Of a DNA stretch of 57,201 bases, positions 52,481-57,201 are shown piece after piece. Within the stretch, counting starts at the first letter, position 1, and each line of letters begins with the position of its first letter. Both the position numbers and the translations under genes were made by a program. The notes beneath the pieces were generated by a model. It worked only from the letters and a program-made list of their open reading frames with translations, ran no database searches and was not told the DNA's origin. The stretch spans positions 1 through 57,201 of the forward strand of contig JAMOAW010000021.1 of NCBI GenBank assembly GCA_039908535.1. Direction: 5' to 3'. The DNA comes from JAMOAW01 sp039908535 (GTDB taxonomy: Bacteria; Pseudomonadota; Magnetococcia; Magnetococcales; JADFZT01).

Positions 52481-55400
52481 AAAACCGATCACTAGGCGGT
52501 CATCTATTGAGTGCGCTGCTGCTGTTGGTATTGCTGCCCATTGTGGGTCTCCTCGTTATCCTACACCAAAAGTTCGAGACGAGTTACACCCTCAGTAATT
52601 TGAACAATTTGATCCGCATTGCCGATAAAAAATCGGATCAAATCGACGCCTTCGTAGCTGAACGGTTACAGGACATCAACATCCTAAGTCAACTTCCCGT
52701 GGTCTCGGAAGGGATCGTCCACATAAACGAAGCTTATGAACAGGGAATCGATTCTCCGGCATACCGGCAAGCCGACGCAAACATCCGCCCATTTGCCACC
52801 CTCTATCTGCGGTATGGCGGGTATTACGACTTTTTTCTCGTTTCCCCCGCCGGAAAGGTTCTCTTTTCCGTACAACACGAGCAGGATTTCGCCACTAACC
52901 TGCAGTCGGATCCCTGGCGGGAGACCGAACTGAGCAAGGTGGTAAAAACCGCCTTGACCGTTTTGGAAGCGAATTTTTCCCAGTATACCTATTACAAGCC
53001 TTCCAATGCCCCCGCCGCCTTTATAGCCGCCCCAGTAATGAAAGGAACACGGGTGTTGGGGGTGGTGGTGCTTCAGGTGGATACGCGCCATTTTCAGGAA
53101 GTGATGCTGGACAATACCGGGATGGGAACAACTGGAGAAACGGTCATCGGGCAACGGGAAGGAGAGTTGGTGCGCTTTCTGCTGCCCCTCAAATCGGATC
53201 GCAATGCGGCGTTCAAGCGCACGATCTCTTTGCACGCCAACCTAGGCGCACCGGTTCGTGAAGCCGCGCAGGGTAAACATGGAGCGGCTTTAGCCAAAGA
53301 TTACCGTGGACAAGAGGTATTAGCGGTGTGGCGCTATCTGCCCGCATTGCAAGTGGGCATGGTGATAAAAATAGATGCGGAAGAGGCTCTGGCTGAACTG
53401 ACGGTGATGCGCCGCTGGGAGTGGAGCTTGCTGGCTGGCGTGTTGCTCTCTCTGCTGCTCATTACCCTTTACACAGGCCATTTTGTGGTGCGTCCTATTC
53501 GAGGATTGACACGGATTACCACCTCCTTGGCAGGGGGGGATCTTTCCCAAAGGGCCGATGAGAAACTTAACGATGAGTTGGGAGAGTTGGCCATCGCCTT
53601 CAATACCATGGCCAACACCCTTCAGGCCTCCCAGGAATCATTAGAAGAGCGGGTCCAGGAGCGCACCCTTGAACTAGAGCGGGCCAACCTGAATCTGAAC
53701 AGACAAATCATCGAGCGGGAACGCACTGATGCCCAGCTTCGACAAGTTTTAACCCTGCAAAAGGCCATTCTAAACAGTGCCAACTCCACCATCATCGCCA
53801 CCGACCCGGAGGGGATCATTACGTCGTTTAATGCAGCCGCTGAGGAAAAATTGGGCTACAGCGCCAACGAACTCATTGGGCGACAAACCCCTGCCATTTT
53901 TCATGATCCATCCGAGGTATGCCATCGGGCAGAGAGGCTCAGCATGGATTTTGGGCGCACCATTCAACCAGGATTTGAGGTGTTTGTGGCCATGGCCCGA
54001 ACGGGTATGGCCGATGAAAACGAATGGACATACATCCGCAAGGATGGCTTTCGTTTTCCCGTTGCGCTTTCAGTCACCGCCATTCGGGACGATCAGGGAG
54101 AAATCACCGGCTTTTTGGGCGTAGGGATAGACATTACCCAACGTAAACAGACCGAAGCCAGACTGCTGCTGGCCCATAAGGTGATCGAAAACGCCAACGA
54201 AGCCATTCTCATCACCACGCCCCAGTCGGTCATCACCTATGTCAATCCTGCCTACGAATGGTTGACCGGTTGGAGCAGGGAGGAGGTCGTGGGCAAAACC
54301 CCCAGCATCACCAAATCGGGACGCCACCCCCCTGCCTTTTACGAGCAAATGTGGCATTTAATTAAAAAAGAGGGACACTGGGAAGGCGAGGTGTGGGATC
54401 GTCGCAAAAATGGTGAGATTTTTCCCAAGCTGCTCTCCATCAGTGCCATCAAGGACACCGCCGGTCAAGTGCAAAACTTTGTGGGCATTTTTATGGACAT
54501 CAGTCAGCAGAAGGCCATTGAACAAAAATTGCAGAACCTAGCCTACTATGATCCGTTGACCAATCTGGCTAATCGGGCACTGTTCCAGGAACGCCTGAAC
54601 CATGAAATCGCTGTAGCGCACCGACAGCTAAAGGAGTTGGCACTGTTTTTCATCGATCTGGACCGATTCAAGCAGGTCAACGACACTCTGGGACATGCCG
54701 CTGGCGACGAGTTATTGCAAACCGTGGCGCGGCGGATCGTCGGCAAGGTTCGGGAAAGCGATACAGTGGCCCGTCTTGGTGGAGATGAATTTACGGTAGT
54801 GCTCACCAATGTGGGCCAAGTCAGTCAAATATCTTCCATCGCCCAAGCGATCCTCCACGCGGTCAGCTCGCCTATGATCATCAAGGAGCAAGAAATCCGG
54901 GTAGGTGCCAGCATTGGTGTGGCCATCTACCCCACAGATGGTACCGATTTCGATACCCTGACCAAACACGCCGACATGGCCATGTACTTGGCCAAAGAAC
55001 GAGGCAGGAACAATTACCAATTCTTCTCATCCGAATTACAGGAGCGGATTTTCGAGCGCATCCGGTTGGAGAATGAATTGATCCAGGCCATTGATAAATC
55101 CGAGTTCATCCTCTATTACCAGCCTAAATACCATCTGGCGACCAGCCGCATAACAGGGATGGAATCCCTGGTGCGTTGGCTAAAGCCGAATCAGGGAATG
55201 ATTTCTCCTGCCAAATTTATTCCAGTAGCCGAGGAGACCGGGCTGATTTTGCCCATGGGGGATTGGATACTGGAGAGTTCCTGCCACCAGACCATGAGAT
55301 GGAACCGGGAAAATGAGTGTGCACTTCAGGTATCGGTCAATTTGTCGGCCCGCCAGTTTCAGCAGCCGGATCTGCTGCAAAAGGTGCAGAAGATCCTGGA

Positions 55401-55839
55401 ACACACCGGTTTGCCTCCCACTCTTCTCGAATTGGAGATTACCGAAAGTATGCTTATGGGCAACGTGGAAGAGGCCATCACCATCATGAAGTGTCTGAAG
55501 GATATGGGACTCACCCTGGCTATGGACGACTTTGGCACGGGATTTTCGTCGCTGAGCTATCTCAAACGGTTTCCGGTGGACACCCTGAAGATTGATCAGT
55601 CTTTTATACGGGAACTGAACATAGATTCCAACGACGCGGCCATTGTCCGAACGATTATCGAACTGGCTCATTCTTTGCGGTTGAAAGTGGTGGCCGAAGG
55701 GGTGGAAACCGTCCAACAAATGGAGATTTTACGTCAATTTGGGTGTGATGAAGGACAGGGTTATCTGCTTTCTAAGCCGTTACCCCATGCGGAATTCACT
55801 CGATTGCTCGAACATGATGCCCTGCGGGCAAAGAATTAA
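52477..55839 (+). CDS. membrane c-di-GMP enzyme (Cache-HAMP-PAS-PAS-GGDEF-EAL)
   Basis: The 1120-residue receptor has TM1 (about 9-30), a periplasmic Cache domain (about 35-300), TM2 (about 315-335), HAMP (about 338-392), a coiled coil, two PAS domains (about 430-555 and 560-680), GGDEF (about 685-850; intact motif G768-F772, with upstream RxxD-type I-site region) and EAL (about 865-1105; motif ESL at 896-898, DFGTGFSSLSYL, and KIDQSFI). Both cyclase and phosphodiesterase look catalytically competent. It is translationally coupled to the UrtA-like lipoprotein, which may present ligand to the Cache domain. The last nine residues (EHDALRAKN) are encoded by the adjacent type A repeat. Confidence 0.95.
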   Translation: MKNRSLGGHLLSALLLLVLLPIVGLLVILHQKFETSYTLSNLNNLIRIADKKSDQIDAFVAERLQDINILSQLPVVSEGIVHINEAYEQGIDSPAYRQADANIRPFATLYLRYGGYYDFFLVSPAGKVLFSVQHEQDFATNLQSDPWRETELSKVVKTALTVLEANFSQYTYYKPSNAPAAFIAAPVMKGTRVLGVVVLQVDTRHFQEVMLDNTGMGTTGETVIGQREGELVRFLLPLKSDRNAAFKRTISLHANLGAPVREAAQGKHGAALAKDYRGQEVLAVWRYLPALQVGMVIKIDAEEALAELTVMRRWEWSLLAGVLLSLLLITLYTGHFVVRPIRGLTRITTSLAGGDLSQRADEKLNDELGELAIAFNTMANTLQASQESLEERVQERTLELERANLNLNRQIIERERTDAQLRQVLTLQKAILNSANSTIIATDPEGIITSFNAAAEEKLGYSANELIGRQTPAIFHDPSEVCHRAERLSMDFGRTIQPGFEVFVAMARTGMADENEWTYIRKDGFRFPVALSVTAIRDDQGEITGFLGVGIDITQRKQTEARLLLAHKVIENANEAILITTPQSVITYVNPAYEWLTGWSREEVVGKTPSITKSGRHPPAFYEQMWHLIKKEGHWEGEVWDRRKNGEIFPKLLSISAIKDTAGQVQNFVGIFMDISQQKAIEQKLQNLAYYDPLTNLANRALFQERLNHEIAVAHRQLKELALFFIDLDRFKQVNDTLGHAAGDELLQTVARRIVGKVRESDTVARLGGDEFTVVLTNVGQVSQISSIAQAILHAVSSPMIIKEQEIRVGASIGVAIYPTDGTDFDTLTKHADMAMYLAKERGRNNYQFFSSELQERIFERIRLENELIQAIDKSEFILYYQPKYHLATSRITGMESLVRWLKPNQGMISPAKFIPVAEETGLILPMGDWILESSCHQTMRWNRENECALQVSVNLSARQFQQPDLLQKVQKILEHTGLPPTLLELEITESMLMGNVEEAITIMKCLKDMGLTLAMDDFGTGFSSLSYLKRFPVDTLKIDQSFIRELNIDSNDAAIVRTIIELAHSLRLKVVAEGVETVQQMEILRQFGCDEGQGYLLSKPLPHAEFTRLLEHDALRAKN

Positions 55840-55911
55840 AAGAAAAGGGTGGGGGGGATTGGGGGACGGTTCTCCGCCCCCCAAGGTCTTGATTTTTATT
55901 TTTCCGATACA
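55812..55911 (-). repeat. type A repeat, first of a tandem pair, overlapping the GGDEF-EAL gene end
   Basis: The left end GAACATGATGCCCTGCGGGC encodes the C-terminal tail of the c-di-GMP enzyme. The middle hairpin is deleted. GGGGGACGGTTCTCCGCCCC and TTTTTCCGATACATG follow. Confidence 0.9.
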
Positions 55912-55913
55912 TG

Positions 55914-56062
55914 AACATAATGCCCTGTGGGCAAAAAATTAAAATCAAAGACAAAACCTTGGGGGATGAATCCCCCAAACCCCCTCTTTTTTTTTAAGTA
56001 TTAAAAGAAAAGGGTGGGGGGATTGGGGGGCGGTTCTGGGCCTCCCAAGGTCTTAATTTTTT
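55914..56062 (-). repeat. type A repeat, second of a tandem pair
   Basis: It starts AACATAATGCCCTGTGGGCA, contains TTGGGGGATGAATCCCCCAA and GGGGGGCGGTTCTGGGCCTC, and ends near TCTTAATTTTTTCCCTGCAA. The ATACAT end is absent. Confidence 0.85.
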
Positions 56063-56102
56063 CCCTGCAAGAGAGTATATTCATCTAAAACTGTTATTTA
56101 TT

Positions 56103-56276
56103 CTATAAAATTGTCAACTTAAAAATCGATTGCACAATCATCATAACACCAATCATCGAACAATATAATATAAAAACAGACAAAAATATCTCTATTTTTC
56201 TTCTTATTGAGACAATTTTAACGGGAATAAACACAAGAACCGCAAAAAATATAAATGGCAATATTGTATATTTCAT
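56103..56276 (-). CDS. possible small hydrophobic membrane protein (57 residues)
   Basis: A short reading from ATG 56276 gives a protein with two membrane segments (TILPFIFFAVLVFIPVKIV and FLSVFILYCSMIGVMMIVQ) joined by the basic turn SIRRKIE. The positive loop and helix lengths look like a real small membrane protein. The ribosome site is weak and no family is recognised. The longer in-frame reading to 56606 is antisense-frame overlap with the DUF423 gene and should not be used. Confidence 0.35.
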   Translation of the reverse strand: MKYTILPFIFFAVLVFIPVKIVSIRRKIEIFLSVFILYCSMIGVMMIVQSIFKLTIL

Positions 56277-56341
56277 TATGCAGGATAACTTTTTAAAAAA
56301 TATAAATCCATATTCAAAATCAACAGACCTGGTCAAAATTT

Positions 56342-56764
56342 TTATGTCCGCAGGGGTTTGACTGACCATGCCAGCAGCAGCCATCCTGTTAAAAAACAAA
56401 ATCCGCCAACAGGGGTAACAACACCCAGAATCCGCATACCCGTAAGGGCAATGGCGTATAGGGAGCCAGAAAATATCACCGAACCTGCCAGCAACAACCA
56501 TCCCGCCCAAATTGCCCGTTGCGGATGGGAGGCACGTTCTGCCGTCACTCCCACAAGCACCAATCCAACGCCATGGACAAGATGGTAATAAGCACCGGTA
56601 CGCCAAGTTTCCATTGCCCCTTGGGAGAGTATGGGCACCAAGGCATGCTTACCAAAAGCCCCCAAAGCCACCGCCAGACAGGCACTGATGCTTCCTAAAA
56701 AGATAAATCGTGCACTCACAGACATTATGGAAAATCCAATATTTTTGGTTTGATATGGACGCAT
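56342..56764 (-). CDS. DUF423 family inner-membrane protein
   Basis: The protein of about 127-140 residues has four predicted membrane helices and the DUF423 pattern: LGAFGKHAL, YHLVHGVGLVLVG, AGWLLLAGSVIFSGSLYAIALTG and TPVGGFCFLTGWLLLAW. It matches the YgdD-type family of unknown function. Two starts are possible: ATG 56764, or ATG 56725 (MSVSARFIFLG), which fits the usual family N-terminus better. Neither has a strong ribosome site. The gene is isolated, with a possible small membrane ORF downstream. Confidence 0.85.
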   Translation of the reverse strand: MRPYQTKNIGFSIMSVSARFIFLGSISACLAVALGAFGKHALVPILSQGAMETWRTGAYYHLVHGVGLVLVGVTAERASHPQRAIWAGWLLLAGSVIFSGSLYAIALTGMRILGVVTPVGGFCFLTGWLLLAWSVKPLRT

Positions 56765-57050
56765 TCACTATTTTAAAATGACATTATTCCTCTTATCTGA
56801 TTCTAAGTAAAGAGCCAAAAGACAAACCAATTCCTGACCGCAATTGCTGCCACGGAGCCAATGGTCCATGGCTTCCATAAAGACTCTTCAGGAATGTGAC
56901 GTACAAATCTGGAGTATGACTCCAGACGGCACCCCATTTCTCAGGGGAAAATTGCATTTTTTTCAATTTTAAGAAAAACCGCTCTTCGTGTAGACTTGAA
57001 TATTGTCGTGCTCAAACGGGTTCTGAGCATCATTAACTGATCATAATTCA
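56765..57050. other. non-coding stretch with a short hairpin
   Basis: No gene is apparent. A perfect 8-bp inverted repeat, TCTGGAGT and ACTCCAGA with a 3-base loop, lies at 56908-56926 without a T-run, so it is not a classical terminator. A weaker repeat GGAGCCA/TGGCTTCC lies at about 56855-56877. Confidence 0.4.
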
Positions 57051-57201
57051 ATGTTTCGGAAAAATAAGAATCAAGACCTTGGGGGGGGCGGAGAACCGCC
57101 CCCCAATACCCCCCACCCTTTTCTTTTAATTTTTAAAAAAAAGAGGGGGTCTGGGGGATTCATCCCCCAGGGTTTGGCCTTTGATTTTTTTGCCCGCAGG
57201 G
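57050..57201 (+). repeat. type A repeat, runs to the window edge
   Basis: It is a good consensus copy: TTTCGGAAAAATAAGAATCA, GGGGGGCGGAGAACCGCCCC, TTAAAAAAAAGAGGGGGTCT, the CTGGGGGATTCATCCCCCAG hairpin and TTTTTTGCCCGCAGGG at the end. Confidence 0.9.

Noticed and set aside
56277..56606. Upstream part of a 167-residue minus-strand reading frame
   Set aside because: It overlaps the DUF423 gene in another frame and is rich in Trp and Cys, as expected of a frame shadow. Only the last 57 residues might be a real small protein.

Overview
This 57.2 kb window looks like chromosomal DNA of a Gram-negative proteobacterium: it has a TonB receptor, an RND pump, EnvC, lipoprotein signals and many hybrid kinases. 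A short protein at 22290-22577 resembles the C-terminal segment of Mms6/MamD magnetosome proteins, and the signalling-rich content would suit a magnetotactic lineage such as Magnetococcales. That placement is an inference, not something the sequence proves.

Layout. 0.3-3.0 kb: an Rpn-family nuclease and a qmcA-nfeD (SPFH/NfeD) pair. 3.1-9.3 kb: a cobalamin salvage and uptake locus (cobU-cobT-cobS, btuF, btuB), with a cobalamin riboswitch ahead of btuB that is split by an inserted repeat. 9.4-15.7 kb: an RND pump with its adaptor, a PhoU-like DUF47 protein and an exported SUMF1-fold protein. 15.9-19.4 kb: a hybrid kinase. 19.5-24.1 kb: a DnaK paralogue with an acidic tail, the Mms6-like gene, and a P-loop/GAF gene broken at a G10 tract. 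24.5-30.6 kb: tRNA-Ser(CGA) and the envelope cluster gpmI-envC-ctpA-yibQ. 30.6-39.7 kb: a cluster of two degenerate GGDEF proteins, an unknown repeat protein and a 1547-residue membrane protein ending in PilZ. 40.1-51.1 kb: an operon of two multi-REC/HPt hybrid kinases and a REC-PP2C phosphatase, divergent from a third kinase that is a close paralogue. 51.2-55.8 kb: a UrtA-like lipoprotein translationally coupled to a Cache-HAMP-PAS-PAS-GGDEF-EAL protein. 56.1-57.2 kb: DUF423 and a final repeat.

The most striking global feature is a family of about 20 intergenic elements (type A, about 70-180 bp). They are built of G/C-run hairpins and have recognisable ends: TGTATCGGAAAAATAAAAATC at one side and GCCCGCAGGGCATCATGTTC at the other. 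They sit beside almost every gene end. They supply the last codons or stop codon of several proteins, appear to supply the start region of btuF, separate dnaK from its own terminator, and interrupt the btuB riboswitch. A second, shorter-lived element (type B) at 39857-40075 has imperfect terminal inverted repeats and an 8-bp direct repeat. It is nested in a type A copy, as expected of a MITE.

Functional reading: cobalamin acquisition is probably riboswitch controlled. The window is dense in phosphorelay and c-di-GMP components, which implies strong environmental sensing. The envelope genes form a conserved division/peptidoglycan group.
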